This document shows, one piece after another, positions 23,627-35,965 of a DNA stretch of 64,000 bases. The translations under genes were made by a program, and so were the position numbers. The DNA is taken from positions 2,604,001 to 2,668,000 of the forward strand of contig NC_026501.1 in the NCBI RefSeq assembly GCF_000182925.2, written 5' to 3'. The notes under the pieces are model-generated. The model made no database searches. It was not told where the DNA came from and saw only the letters and a program-made list of their open reading frames with translations. Position 1 is the stretch's first letter. Every line of letters starts with the position of its first letter. The DNA comes from Neurospora crassa OR74A (Eukaryota; Ascomycota; Sordariomycetes; Sordariales; Sordariaceae).

Positions 23627-26600
23627 GATGAAAGAGGCGGACAGGTGGCGGCGAGGTGAAGGGGGAATATGTAGGTTCTGGGAAGGGTCTGTTCTGGTCC
23701 AAGCTTTGTTGATGGTCGTATTGGAACAGTTCGTGGAGATGCGGTAACGGTTTCGAAGGTGAGTGAAGGGTGGTGTGGTAGTTGTTTTCGTGAAAGACGA
23801 GCTCGTATGTTTGCAAGTGGCAGTGGTTCGAGTTGCGTGCGACCCGATGCAGTCGGTGTTGTAGAGGTGAAACGCAGCCGTTAGGGGGTAAACGTCAAGT
23901 CGGGCGGGGCCGAGATGACGACTGAGGGTGTGCGAGGGGAGGTTATAGACGGCAGGAATGATGTGATGTTATCGGATTGCTCCAGATTGCGCACTCTATC
24001 TGCACCTGAGGCAAGGAACGACTGGGTAATGCCGTGCAATGGAATTGACTGATGGCCAAACAGCAAAAACGATCGACACTCGCAATATGTATCTCCCGTC
24101 TCGGTTGACTAGAGTAAGCTATCCGGGACCAAGTAGTCGGCCGGGCTCTACCTTGTCTCGCTAACTCCTTTGTTCCCCGTTAAGCAGAAGACAGAATGGT
24201 GGGCAAATGTCCGCTTCAGGTTGCACCTTCGTGCTTCTCTTTGTTACGAGTGACTCTGAAAGGTATCGGTACTTGGAGCTTAAGAGAAAACAGATGATGA
24301 TTGAGGAACTGGGGATGAGGTGCCACGAGGAAAACTGGAGGCAAGAGGAGCGGGGATACCTAATGTACACTTTCCTTGGTCTATTAGAGAGGGGAGACAA
24401 AGCCCCCAAGAACCCCTACGGCCAAGCTAGTGGGTAGGTATGTACCCTCAAGGGGCGCATCACACCTTAAATCAGACGGGAAGGTTCCGTACCGTCAAGC
24501 TGAGCATGGCCGTGAGCTATTGACCGAATATGGGGATGATTGTGCGTCTGAAAGCCAATCGGCGCTCATCGGGCCAGTATCACTGTGAGCTCTAGCCGTG
24601 TTATTGTAGTAGCCGGTGCTACTGTAATAGAATAATGTTAGTGCACGGCTGCCGATCAGTTCTGTCTGAGCTTTCCAGCCATGATCAGTCTGTTTGTTCA
24701 CTATCGGAGTGACAGGAGAGGCAGAAGCACGCGAGGCCCCAAAGGATGCCCGGCCTCAATGAATCGGCTCGACGCTGTTACAGTGGAGAAGCACCTGCAT
24801 TTCGTTATCCAATCAAAGATGCATGTGTCTCGTTCTCGACTGAGGGTCCTTTCCTAGTTTGTGCTAGCGGACCATTGGAGACTGCGGGGGCTCAGCGTCC
24901 GACGCTAGCATTTAAACTTGCACTAAAGTGAGCCAAGTGGGTCGTTGCCGGTCGACGTCACGGCCCCCGGCTATTGCTACACCCCATGTCGAGACGTTTG
25001 CGGGGTAAAAAGGCGCGAATTTGAATGGCTGGAACTGCCGTCACTGAACCACACCAAGTTGAACTGATCTGCCATGGGTTATCGTAACCATGGACCGTGG
25101 CTTCCTGTCTTGAGAATTCGCCTCCTGCCAAGCAGCTCTGTCACAGGTGTTTCACCTGGAATGTTCTGTGAGGCAAGTACGGATTGGCATGGAAGCCATG
25201 TCAAGTTGGGCGTCCTCCTGCAGTGCTCTCCGATGGACGGTTCATCCGCCATCATCGGATATCAATCAGCTTGGGGGAGGGAACCGCGCTGGTGCTCTTC
25301 CTCCCTAAGCAGGGTCTACATACTCCGTCGAACCTGTGTTCCTGTCCATACTTGTATGCGGCTTCCGTTTGGCCATTCCGTTCAAGGGAAATTGTCAGAG
25401 GTCTATCTGGAAGCTGCGCCCGTACACTACACCATAACAACCCAACTGCAGATCGCTGGGATTTCTGTACACTAGACGTACTCTTCTTCTTCTCAACCAC
25501 CAATACCACACATCCCTGAAATACTAATCATTTTAATCATCTTGGACTGTCAGTATGGACACTGGGGTTCCATCTTATGACGGAGATCCGCTCCGCCTGG
25601 TGGCTGCTTCTTCGTTCTCATGATGGTGTGGTCTTTGCATCCTCCTTCGCCAGCTTCCACTCAAGCTTCTCAATCCGGCCTGGAATTCTACACTGACGGG
25701 GTCCCCCAACATCCTGCCAAGTGAGCCGGCTTTGGTCTTCTTGCTGTACCAGCGTTACACGGAAGGGACCTCTTATGCAGTGTGCCAATTCCATGCCGCC
25801 AATCCAATCATCTTGACAGAGGTTTCCCTAAAGATCCACATCGACATTGTACGCCGGTAGACATCCTGCATGATACCCCCTTTCAACCAGCCAATTGGCC
25901 CCTCAAACGGGAGGTCAAGGTCATCAAAGGGATCTGAGAGATCTGGCCGACCTCGCTTACTAGGTAACCCTCCGCTCCCATGAACATCCGCCCATCACAT
26001 CTGCAATAAAAGACAGATTGGCGAGGCGGCCATGCTCTAATAAATTTTTAGCAACCATCACAAGCTGTGTTCCACCTTCACTCGTTCGTTGTGGCAACCT
26101 AGCCTCGATTGTATGTATGCAGCACACCACTATACCTAGACCCGCGTTCGCTCAGTTTCTGGCCTTGACACCCATGCCTGCCATTCAGTTCCTCTCCAAG
26201 TTACGAATTTCGTTTGGTGTAACCCCGGCGATGGAGTCCAGAAACCCTGGCCTACCCAAGCTCTCTCTGGCACACAGATTGCGAGTTTAATGTGGCGAAT
26301 TATCGGCCACCGTAATGTTCTCGGGCAGAATTCCTCGTATGTCATGATTCATCTAAGTATCTCCAGTGGCAATGACACTGAATTGCGCATGTCCATATCA
26401 CATTCCCCGGTTGGTGAGGACGACGAGCCATGTGCAAAATAAGCCCAATGTGAATCAACAAAACAAAACAAAAAAAGTAACAGCGTAGTGTAGAAGCCTA
26501 GTGTCAAAAAGTGGCGACGAGCGAGTCAACCCCTGGCACGTTGACCAAATAGGAGAAAGCTCTTACACACCTTGTTTCTTATTGCGGCAAGCTGTCTTAC

Positions 26601-29097
26601 TGAACATGGTTCCGTCATATTCATCCCTATTTTCCTTCATCCTGCCCCTGGCTTTACATTGTTTCTCAGATTCGTTCACCTTTTCACATGCATTATCACA
26701 AGGCACAACCTCAGCATATCCCTGTGGTGGTTACCCAACGCTGCCTCTAGTCTCAATCCGGCCCGGGTAGATGCACGACTGTGAGCAGAATGACCGCTGT
26801 TAGCGTAGTAGTCTCTCCAACTTCCCGCTTGGCTCGTTCGAGAAACCACCTTTTCTCGCCTGTCTGGGTCTTAAATGGGCCGATGTTTAGACCGCTCTGG
26901 CGAGTAAGTTCCAATATCAGGTCCACAATCAATAAAACTGAAATGAAAAGCAACAAGAGATAGGCGGAAAACTTCGTCCTCGATATATCCCGCTGCAGTC
27001 CCATGAGGCTTGCCAAGTGCCCCTTCCAAACAGACTTGGATGGCATCAAGTACATGTGTTCGTTAATCAAGCTATAGGAATGAATTGTGGATGTCTACAC
27101 GGTTTGTCTTACTTAGGGGAAAATCGTCCAAGGTTAAGATCAGATAGGAGGGAATAATAGCAGAAGGACACTTAAAAGATAGAACTGAAAATTAGGAAAT
27201 CAGAGATCTGTAACTGTTGATACATTCTCCTAGCATTCTTTCAGACATTTCTCACTTTACTCCTTAACAATCGTGAGTTTCTTTTCTCATGAGAAAAAAA
27301 ATCTCTTCCACATAAGCTACATGCTCTCTAGTCATTCATCCATCCTGTACCTACCCATATCTAATTCGAAATTCAAACTCAACCGTAAGTAGCAACCTGG
27401 GTAGACCCCAGTATTCAACTAGGCACAACAACATTACAACAACCTGCTTCCGGGACTGTCTGGTACATTGTGAGATAGTGATGCTGAATCTGGGTATGTA
27501 TAGAGATAGATGGGTACATAACGTTGCTTGTGCCACAATTGGAGCATTGTTCTTTCTGTTCAGTGCTTAGTCAGTCTTCATTATAAAGAAGTCTTTGGGA
27601 AAAGGGAGTGGCCAAGTTATGAGAAGGTCTTCTTCTTGCAACATCACCCTCCAGGTGACATGAAGATGCAAAGGGCCATGAACTTGCTTCAGAAATACCC
27701 TGAACTTGATTATACTTTGTGTGATGGGCGTTTGAGAAAATACTCTTATTTTTGCCCTTCCGATTCTGTGGTACGCTAGCGTCTCAGTGGTAGGAAGATG
27801 GGTTTTATGCGTGATTGGATAACACTACCTGACTTTGTTCGAGTCAAAACGAACTGTTATAATGACAGTGCTGATGAGGCTACCTACTTCCTGCAATTTA
27901 CGTTTAGATCTTCTTCACTCTGATGTTGGGGAGTCAGAAACATGAAAACACATAATAAAGAATGAATGGAATCCCAAGTCAACCAGATGCTTCTTTCTCT
28001 GTAATCTCGAACGAAAGCTGGGGAAGTGATGCCTCTTCATGAGTAGCAGGAAAGACGAAGAAGAGATACTTAGGTTTGCTCTTGGAAACTAGAACTTGAC
28101 TACCCACATGGGCGAAGTTGCATACCTAAGGTGCGTAGTGTCCGTTGAAAACATAGCGCTACAAATCACAAGAGCTATAAGAACGAAGAGTGAGACTGCC
28201 TGGACAGGTCTCACCTGGTACCAGTGCAAGATTCTCTCTAGTATCATCAAGCTTCTACTCCTCCAGGGAAAAAAAAAAGCAAATGGAGCCGCTACAGTTA
28301 TGATACCTAGCAATTTCGATAACATTACCATTTCGTTTGACACATTGAATATCTCATGACAGAGAAAAGTCTTTTGTATTTAAAACTATGATATTATCTG
28401 CATCCAATATGGCTGGTGATACAATGTGTCAAGTGCAAAGGGCGCCCCTTAGGGAGGACAGTCTCCATCAATGCAGTAGAGGACTTACCATAGATGATGT
28501 GAGTATCAACAAAGTAAGGATACCGGCAGTGTATATGAGTCGCATTTTTCTTGAATGCATTTGGAGTCCTGTTCGATCATGTTATCCCGCTCAGTTTTTC
28601 CCTCTGGTTTGGAAGGAACTTGCGGGAAATTTACAGTTTCAACTGTCGTACTCGGCGTTAAAGAGAACTTGTAAATGCTGAAAAGAACACTAGCAAAGAT
28701 TTTCACCAAACGAGTCATCGTATTCACTGGCATATGTAGGAAGAACGTAAAAAATTTGTTTGTAGGGTGTCACAAGACGCAAAACGGGTTGCCAAGTCCA
28801 GTCCTTTCACCAAACAATTTTTAGACAATACATAGCCATTTGACTTGCGTCACAATATCTTCGCTGTCCCTACCATCTCATGATTTCCACCCTTTCGCTG
28901 AATCCTACTTTAACGCCGTTTGACCTTGACAAAGATCATCCAATGCACCTCCAATGAAATGCCAAACTCCTTTCTCCAACCAACCCTGTAAACCTCTAGT
29001 GAGTCCACTTCAGTAAAGCAAATCGATATGGTAAACTTCCGCCCTCTCCAGAAGACCTGGTGCTCCTCGTAACCACAACCCGATCACAAACTCCGCT
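23627..29097. other. 5.5-kb gene-poor stretch
   Basis: The first few hundred bases are the promoter of the minus-strand serine-rich gene. Beyond that only short frames are visible, and the 26-29 kb part is richer in A+T than the coding regions. No transposase, reverse transcriptase or terminal repeat was recognised. A possible two-exon minus-strand frame near 27.98-28.32 kb is too weak to call (see rejected items). Confidence 0.5.
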
Positions 29098-31357
29098 TCA
29101 CACCCCCACAAAAAACGCATCCTCCTCCCTCCCAAACTGTAGCAGCCCACTCTCCTCCCACTGCGGCGCTTCATGATTTCTAAACGCCTTGCTAAACACT
29201 AGACGTACATGGTAGACATCCTTCATCAGCCCCCACATCGCGGACCGCAGCGGCAGCATCTCGTCCGCGCAGAACTTGGTCTGCGTGTACACGTGAAAAT
29301 CGTAGAGGGTCTGCATGGCGATGCGGAATGGACGATAAAAGTTCGCTAGCTCGTCATCGGTTACGAATGAGACAAGGCAGTCCCATTCCTGGAAAGATGT
29401 GCCGTCTTCACGTGCTTTATTCGCGTAGTCTTGGATGTATCCGTCGGCGTCGTCGAAGAAGCGCCTGATGCCTTGGATGGCCTTTTGGAGGTTGGATAGG
29501 GCAACGTCGCGCAGCAAGGGGAAGTCGGTTTCGACGCCGGCGAGGTAGGCCATAGTGTTGTTTAGGATGATGCCCCCGTCGAGGGTGTTGTCTTCGGAGG
29601 GCTTGAATCGTTCTCCATCCATGGTGCCTGCAAGTGGGGTTTGTATTAGTTTTATTGGTGATGGAGAAGGGACTGAACTTACCCTTGTCATAGATGAAGG
29701 CCAATACATTGGCCATCCGCTCCGGGGTCGTGTAAGTGCATATGTAGTGGGATTTGGAGCCGTCCTGAAGAGCTTGTTAGTATTTCACACGTAGAGATAA
29801 CACAAGATACTTACAGGCAGTACTGTAGCCAGTTCTTTCAAAGTGCTTTGGTCTCGGGCGAGCATTTGGCGATGAGCAAGGAATGGCCTATGTCCGCAAT
29901 CAATCCTGACATCCCAATCACGGGGCCCCTCCCACAAGCTTTATCAGTCGGGGTTAGTTACCCAAATTTCGGAAAATACGCAGCCACGGGGCATGGGAGA
30001 CTTACTTGATCTCCTTTCGGTCGTGCTGCTTGATGTATTCAGCGATTCGCCGCTGTTGGTTGATGGCTTCCGGCCACAATCCCTCTTCGCCTGGTTCATC
30101 GCAGTGGATGGCGAAATCTGCTGATCCGAGAAAATTGGAGGATCGATTGGGGGTTGCTGCTGCTTTGGTCCATTGCTCGGCGTCAAGAGCGCGGCAACGA
30201 CGCCCGTACCCATAAGGATTACCCATTGTTGGCAAGGAGCTTTTGGAAAGATTATGAAGAATATGTCCGTGATGATTGTATTGAGGGTGTTTAGTAAAAC
30301 CTGTTGCAAAGCTGGTCGACGGCGACTGGCCAAACTGATAGCAAGCGGCGAGTGTGGGAGACTGGTTGTGAAGAGAATGGGAAGAGTTTTCGAAACTAGG
30401 GAAAGTTGTGCTCCGTTGTCTTGGTCTTATAGTAGTAGGAGAGCGCCAGTTTTGGGCACCCCAAGCTGCGGCCTTCGGCTTGGTTGGAGCATTCCGTATG
30501 CATGGTAATACTTTGACTGAGCTTCGTCCACGGGGCGATTCGACGTGGAATTTTTTTCCTTGGTTTTGTCCACCAACAGCTGCATCTCCGCATGCATTCT
30601 GGCTGCGTGTGCTTTCCTTGCTGTGTCCGCCACCTTGAGGCGCTATCGAACATCGCTCGATTGTAGAAACACTCTTCTTCTCCGGTTCCTGACTTTCCTT
30701 GGACGCCTTTTGGTGGTGAGGAGTGTGCTGTGCCTTGATAGTCGAATCTGACGTTGCCGCTTTCGTTTCTGGAGGAGGATTTCCTTTCTTCTTTTTCTTC
30801 TTCGGACTTTTCTTTTGAGTCTTCTGGGTATTCTTTTCCGGGCTCTTCTGAGGATTCTTTTGCCCACCCATCGGCGCGCTCTTCTGAGGAATTTTTTGGG
30901 AACCTTTTTCAAGCTCTTGATGTACAGTCATCTCCCCTCCCGCCTTCTGCAAATCCGCCTGCGGTCCTTGCTTTTCCTTCCCCCTAACCACCAAAGTGGA
31001 TATCCTTTCACCAGTTACAGCTTGGGCGTAAGATATTGGAGCCAGTTTGACTTTAGCCACGGACTGTGAAAGCTGCGGGTAAGACTCTCGTGACGAGGCG
31101 TTTATAGAATTCGTATGCAGAGAGACCTTTGCTTGCTCTGGCTGCTTGAAAATAGGCACTGCTGGTGGGGGTTGCTGCACAGTTGGCTTCGAAGGAACAG
31201 ATGTGACCGAAGGTTTGAGAGGGGTTGCGGCCTTCAGGAACGGAGTCGGAGTCGGAGGGGGCGTCGGCTTGACCTCTTTGCGTGCGCCTTGGTCCCCCCG
31301 GAGAGCGCCTGCATATGATAGCGGCTGAAGCCGTGCTGATTGGGTTCTCTTTTCCAT
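29098..31357 (-). CDS. BTB/POZ-like protein with long basic N-terminus
   Basis: Model: complement(join(29098..29627, 29683..29764, 29815..29938, 30006..31357)), 2088 nt, 695 residues. The three introns (67, 50 and 55 bp) have GTAAGT donors and CTAAC or CTGAT branch sites, and every junction keeps phase. The ATG at 31357 is the first in the large exon, but an upstream exon cannot be excluded. Residues 1-450 are disordered: Pro-rich near 30-75, a lysine-rich KKSPKKKKKKG patch near 190-200, then Ser/Gln/His-rich. Residues about 451-600 look like a divergent BTB fold: DWDVRIDCGHRPFLAHRQML (beta strands and first helix), YICTYTTPERMANVLAFIYDKG (the BTB 'Y/IYTG' strand region) and TDFPLLRDVALSNLQKAI (C-terminal BTB helices). 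A helical region follows to the stop. BTB domains dimerise or bind Cullin-3, but no Kelch, zinc finger or MATH partner is present. Function unknown. Confidence 0.75.
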
Positions 31358-32512
31358 CACCGATGACGATGACCTGCGGACGATGGGCTAAAATCAGAGT
31401 TGATTTCGAGGTAGCCACCAGATGTTGCCCAGCGGGAAATGTGAATATGCAGCCAAAGGTGGTTGGTGCTAAGGATAGCGAAGAATGTGCGGGGAAAGAA
31501 GTAGTCAGCTGGGCGCTGCGATATCGAAGATGGTTGAATATGGGGTGAGTGAAGGGTGAGTGAAGGGCGAGGGGTGCCAACTGGAAAGTGGTCGTCAAAG
31601 GCGGATGTACTTTTTAGTTCCTTAAAACCAACAACCAACTGCAAATCATGGCTTCGAATTCCATGGGCAAAAAGAAAAAAGGTGATCGTCCTTACTGTAA
31701 AATTTAGGTTTTGCGAAGAAAGCGGAGAGGTATGGTGGATGTCCTGTCGTTGGATTTCGTTGTCGCGAACAAACTTCCTCCGCACGAAAGAGACGAGGTT
31801 CCTGACGCGAGGCGACAGACAGTGAGTGTCACTGTCTGCAACCAGTTCGCGTTCGAAGCCCGAAGTACTGATCAACCGGCGCAATGGAGCCGCAGCGAGC
31901 AGGTGCTACCATTCTTCTGCGTTTTTATTTTGGATATCTTTCTTGATCGTTGAGCATCGCTTCGCCTGGGCCTCTGGAACGCTAGAGGCACCAGACATAT
32001 CTGATCTAACATGAGGAAATTTTTCAAATCTCTGATTGCCAAGAATAATAGAACATGGGCGTAGAGAAGATCGCGCAAGTATCATACCAGGAAGTAGATT
32101 CATCATTTGGTCTGATGTTATGGGCACAATCGACCCGCCTTCGTATCCCCAAGCATCCTGCCGGGCGTCGACGAGCAGTTCGGTCTCAACTCGAATGCCA
32201 CGACAGCCGAGGTACTTCGAGAATGGAAGTGCGGTGAACGGCACCGTAGTCACGTGTCAAGGAGCCGCGATATATATCAACATATATTGCGCAGAGGGAT
32301 CACGGTTCAGGATGACGGGCGAAGGAACTGGCGGTTCTGGTCGAGTCATGACAATGGTATCTTCAACTCAATTGCATTAGACAAGACAAGCTGCTATGAT
32401 GTGTGTGAAGAATTGGGGTCAAAAGCAACGCTAAATCGATGATGAGGTGTGGAACAAAAGAAACTAATACGCAGCATAAGAAGGCTTCCCAACCGACCAC
32501 ATCAATTCTTTT
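31358..32512. other. Intergenic between two minus-strand genes
   Basis: Contains the upstream region of the BTB-like gene and the 3' flank of PXR1. Overlapping short frames on both strands have no recognisable motif. Confidence 0.5.
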
Positions 32513-33759
32513 CTATGACTTGATCATGAAAATCTGCGAACATAGGCCTAGTTAGTGATGACATTCAAAGAACGGGGAATTTCACCAGAGTTGATATACT
32601 GACCTGGTTGAGAGCAGCGCTGTCCGTGAAAGCCATCTTTTTCTGCGCAATGAACCTTTGCCTAGCCAAGAATCGGGTTGAAGATGTAACAGTAGGCGTG
32701 GAAGTGCCGCTTCCACCTGGTGTGCTCGTCTCTATTTCAGCACCGTCTTTCGTCCTCTTCTGAGCTTTCGATTTGCTGTCTTCACTTTCTGTGGCAGAGT
32801 CTGATAGCTCCTTTTCCTTGCGCTTCTTCTCTTTCTTATCCTTCTTCTTGTCTTTCTTCTCTTTCTTCTCTTTCTTCTTGTCCTTTTTCGACTTCTTGGT
32901 CTCCGTAGCAGACGACTCTAGGTCATCTGAAGAGCTCTCTTCAGACTGTTTCGCGTCTTTCAGCTTCCTCTTGTCCTTCTTGTCCTTCTTTTCTTTCTGG
33001 TCTTTCTTCTCTTTTTTGTCCTTCTTCTCCTTCTTCTTTGACCTGGAGGACTCGCTGTCTGTTTCGGCTTCGGTGTCGGTCTTCCGCTTCTTCACTTTCT
33101 TGTCCTTCTTTTCTTCCTTCTCGTCTTCCTCGTCGCTGTCCGCCTTCCTCTTCTTGGATTTGCGTTTTGTGGGCTCGGCGTCCTTGGTGTCCTGAGAGGG
33201 AACTGTCTCCACTTGTTGGTCGACAGTATCGCTCTGTGGTACGCCGTCCTCTTCCGTCACTTTTTCCTTGACCACGTCACCAACCAACCAGCCGCCTCTG
33301 ACAAAGCGGATCGTTCCAATCTTTTGTTCCAGATAGTGGTTGCGGATGTGATTCTCGCGCTTCTGTTTTTCGGCTTCCAGAACATCCTCGCTCTTGCCGT
33401 TCAGTCGCCCGAGGAGATGTTGAAAATCAAAGAGGCCGGTGCACTCGTCGCCATTGTTTCGTTTCGCGCCGAGACCGAGGTTGTCGTCCTTGAGCGTGAC
33501 CTTGATGTGTGACGAGCTGGCTTCCGTGTGATGTACGGCATGCGCAGCATCTTTGGCGCCCAGAAACTCGCCGGGCTGCCAACCTTGGGCGCGGAGGATT
33601 TTTTGGCCAAAAGTGGTTTCGTTACGGGACCATTTCGTGTTGTTGGGGTCGGTTCCCAGTTTGCGCTTGCTATTGAAGTTTCGTGATTAGCACGCAGTCA
33701 ACAAAGGGAGCACAGCCACTCAAGATATGCGCTCACTTCTTGGCAGCGGCGAGGCCCAT
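32513..33759 (-). CDS. pxr1: PXR1/PinX1-type G-patch nucleolar protein
   Basis: Nucleolar protein for rRNA and snoRNA maturation and, in the wider family, telomerase inhibition. It also activates a DEAH helicase through its G-patch. Model: complement(join(32513..32533, 32604..33669, 33737..33759)), 1110 nt, 369 residues. Exon 1 encodes MGLAAAK plus two bases. The 67-bp intron then restores NKRKLGTDPNNTKWSRN, the signature start of this family. The G-patch is about residues 25-80 (FGQKILRAQGWQPGEFLGAK ... DDNLGLGAK). GTIRFVRGGWLVGDVVKEK follows, then a very Lys/Glu-rich segment of KKDKKEKK repeats, and a C-terminal RFLARQRFIAQKKMAF. The last coding exon is only seven codons (IFMIKS and stop), reached by a 70-bp intron with a CACTAAC branch. 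Upstream lies a divergent gene. Confidence 0.95.
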
Positions 33760-34192
33760 GATTGCTCGACGTCGTTGACGAGGCTCTCAGCTTGTGTGCT
33801 GAGTCGTCAAAGGTCAATGGGCTTGGTGTACAACTGAACTTTCGGAAATCGGGGCGCCCTGTCTGTGCTACGGCATTCAATTTTTTGGCGGGGGCCTTGC
33901 GATCCCATCAAAGATCTGCCAGCTTTCACCGCCCGAAAATTCCACACAGTTCAGGAACTACGGTTCATTGCTGCAGGGGAGGTGCCTGTCACTTGCTCCT
34001 TCCAGATATAATTGTGGAGAAAACACTTGCCTGCCGACTTCCGGGGACATCAATCGATCGTGAGATTTGGACGAACTTCCTTCTGTTCATCTGACACTTC
34101 TCCTTCTCAAGTTGTCAATTATGATTCAGTCTTTGGCCCAATACTAGAACTGTTTAAAAGACTACGTTCAAGGGAAACACCCTGGAGCAAAC
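33760..34192. promoter_or_regulatory. Divergent promoter region, PXR1 / coiled-coil gene
   Basis: 433 bp separate the two start codons, which point away from each other. I see no clear TATA box. Shared regulation is possible but not shown. Confidence 0.5.
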
Positions 34193-34909
34193 ATGGCACC
34201 CTCGGCGAGCACCGCCAAGTCCAGGCAACGAAAGTCGACTAACACCGTACTTGACGATTCTGGTTCCGACGACGACTACCAAGCATACAATTTGCGACTT
34301 CAGGAAGCCAGCGCGGCTAGAGCACGTCTCAAAAAGGTATGAACATCAATCAACAACAACGAGCAAAAATACGGTTCCTGTGAGCGAAGCATTCATTTAG
34401 TTCACTTCTTGATTTCTTTTAATTTCAGGCGAGAGAAGAGCGCGATAAGAAACGCAAGGCCTTGCTCTCAGCCTATCAAGGCGCGCTCACGTCCATCCAA
34501 GACCGCGTAAGGAAGTCAGTTTCCAAGTACCATGATCTCCAGTAAGTTGAACCGGTAGACCGCTCACTTTGTCCCAATGGCGCGTTCTCTAAAAGAATAT
34601 TTCGCCCTTCCACTGTTGTTCTAATTGTAGTTTATCCATGGTACTTGCAGTTCAGCCATGCACATCTCCCGTCTGTTAAGACTCAAGGAAGCAGTAGAAG
34701 CCAGCGATCAAAAGCAGACCGCCATTGCCAAGAAGCTGGCCGATGTGCAGCGCATCATGAGCAACCACAGTATCCAGCTCTGCGCCTTGTACGAGGGTCG
34801 TCGAAAAGACTTGGCTGTTATGTTACCCCGTGCCAAGCCTGAGAAGCCTGCGGAGGATGGTGCTGGTGCTGCTGCTACTTCTGAGGTGGACAGGTTGTCG
34901 GGCCAGTAG
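34193..34909 (+). CDS. Small coiled-coil protein, function unknown
   Basis: Model: join(34193..34336, 34429..34541, 34651..34909), 516 nt, 171 residues. The ATG at 34193 gives MAPSASTAKSRQRKS. Introns of 92 and 109 bp use GTATGA and GTAAGT donors with TTTCAG and TTGCAG acceptors, and frame is kept across both. The N-terminus is basic then acidic (DDSGSDDDYQ), followed by a nearly continuous helical region rich in Ala/Arg/Lys/Leu (about 35-150) with coiled-coil character, and a short Ala/Glu/Pro tail. Conservation of splice phase over three exons supports a real gene. Its size and helical make-up suggest a subunit of a larger assembly, possibly chromosomal or cytoskeletal, but I recognise no family. 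Confidence 0.75.
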
Positions 34910-35013
34910 CTGCTGCCTGAGGGTGCGCAGGGATTCATGGTCTCGAAGGAAGCTTCATCAAAATCGGCGGCTGCTGATGGTGAAGATTGGTATGAGGGAG
35001 GAGTGGGAGGCTG

Positions 35014-35442
35014 CTAACGCTTTGTGCTGAACTCGATGATGGTGACAATGAATTCGTCACTGTGTGTTGGGTGGTCGCATTTGACGGGCACAGTGGCCTC
35101 GGGTCGTAATCTCGTATGCTCTGGATTGAGAAAAGAGAACAAGTAGAACAGAATGAGGACTGTTAAAATCAGCAAGACAAGATAGTTCGTACACCACCGC
35201 GCTGAGTTAAAGGCCATGGAGATTGCCACAAGATCGATGTCCCGGCGGCGTGTGAAGAAAAGTAGGAACGTAGCAAGGGCCGTATAAGCTCCGGCAATCC
35301 ATATTCGAAGCTGTCCCTCTCTCTCCTCCTTTTCTATGTCGTAGTTGTACACATGTATGCCGTAGTAAGATTTGAGATGCATGAAAACGCCGCTTGGGGG
35401 GTGCTGCCGCAGCACGGGTGTGGTTGTAGTAGTATTATACAT
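35014..35442 (-). CDS. Possible small two-TM membrane protein
   Basis: Single frame of 142 codons, from ATG at 35442 to TAG at 35014. The product has two hydrophobic stretches, about WIAGAYTALATFLLFF and YLVLLILTVLILFYLFSF, separated by a short charged loop RRRDID. That pattern is typical of a hairpin membrane protein. The 3' end converges on the coiled-coil gene 104 bp away. No family recognised. It could also be part of a larger spliced gene or non-coding. Confidence 0.4.
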   Translation of the reverse strand: MYNTTTTTPVLRQHPPSGVFMHLKSYYGIHVYNYDIEKEEREGQLRIWIAGAYTALATFLLFFTRRRDIDLVAISMAFNSARWCTNYLVLLILTVLILFYLFSFLNPEHTRLRPEATVPVKCDHPTHSDEFIVTIIEFSTKR

Positions 35443-35532
35443 GGATATTGTGTTATAGACTCATCATGTTGTCGGTCATTACTGCTGTTGCTGCTGGTCG
35501 CTAGCTCAACTCGATGGCAACGAAGGTTATAT

Positions 35533-35965
35533 TTAGACCTTGAAGCCGAAACCAGCCATGCAAGCGCGGTACTGGTCTATCGTCGACACGCAGTCCTTCT
35601 GGGGGTCATCGGACTTGGAGAAAAGCATGCAATCATCGCGCTTGGCCTTCTCTTCTTTGCACACGCAGCAGGGCTGTTTTTTCATGGTTTGTTTTTGTTT
35701 AGTTTTTGTTTCTCAGTAATGTCGTTTGCGTACAGCTTTCGGTGAACTGGCTGGTTCATCGGGGGTCGGAGGCGCACCTTGGGCTTCGCGGGAGCATCAC
35801 TGGAAGGGGTCGCAATTTGCGCCGGAGCGGCAGCGGAAGCTGTAGTAAATAAGCGCATTGATGGTTAGTCACCGCGAGCAGCGAGAGCGCTTTATGCCGA
35901 AACAGTCTGTTGGTTATGCAAAGGTACTTACGAAGGGCGGTAAGGGAAAAGCTTTGGGAGGCCAT
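35533..35965 (-). CDS. cox17: COX17 cytochrome c oxidase copper chaperone
   Basis: Copper chaperone of the mitochondrial intermembrane space that passes Cu(I) to SCO1 and COX11 for cytochrome c oxidase assembly. Model: complement(join(35533..35673, 35778..35839, 35932..35965)), 237 nt, 78 residues. Frame is kept across introns of 92 and 104 bp. The exons are too short to stand out as open frames. The final exon starts PCCVCKEEKAKRDDC, giving the copper-binding CC-X-C (Cys34, Cys35, Cys37) and the twin CX9C motifs (Cys37-X9-Cys47 and Cys60-X9-Cys70) that form the MIA40-dependent coiled-coil-helix-coiled-coil-helix fold. It ends in GFGFKV, like COX17 of yeast and human (GFKI/V). The N-terminus is Ala/Ser/Pro-rich and longer than in yeast. 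Confidence 0.95.

Noticed and set aside
27776-27865. Second tRNA-like pattern (CTCAGTGGTAGG and GTTCGAGTC)
   Set aside because: The T stem pairs only partly and the acceptor stem fails. Not a functional tRNA by eye.
27979-28323. Possible two-exon minus-strand gene with a signal-like start (MVMLSKLLGIITVAAPFAFF) and a GTGAGA donor
   Set aside because: Only about 85 residues, no family, and both halves are short enough to occur by chance. Needs transcript data.
32720-33271. Plus-strand Ser/Phe/Leu-rich frames
   Set aside because: Mirror image of the Lys/Glu codon repeats of PXR1 on the other strand.
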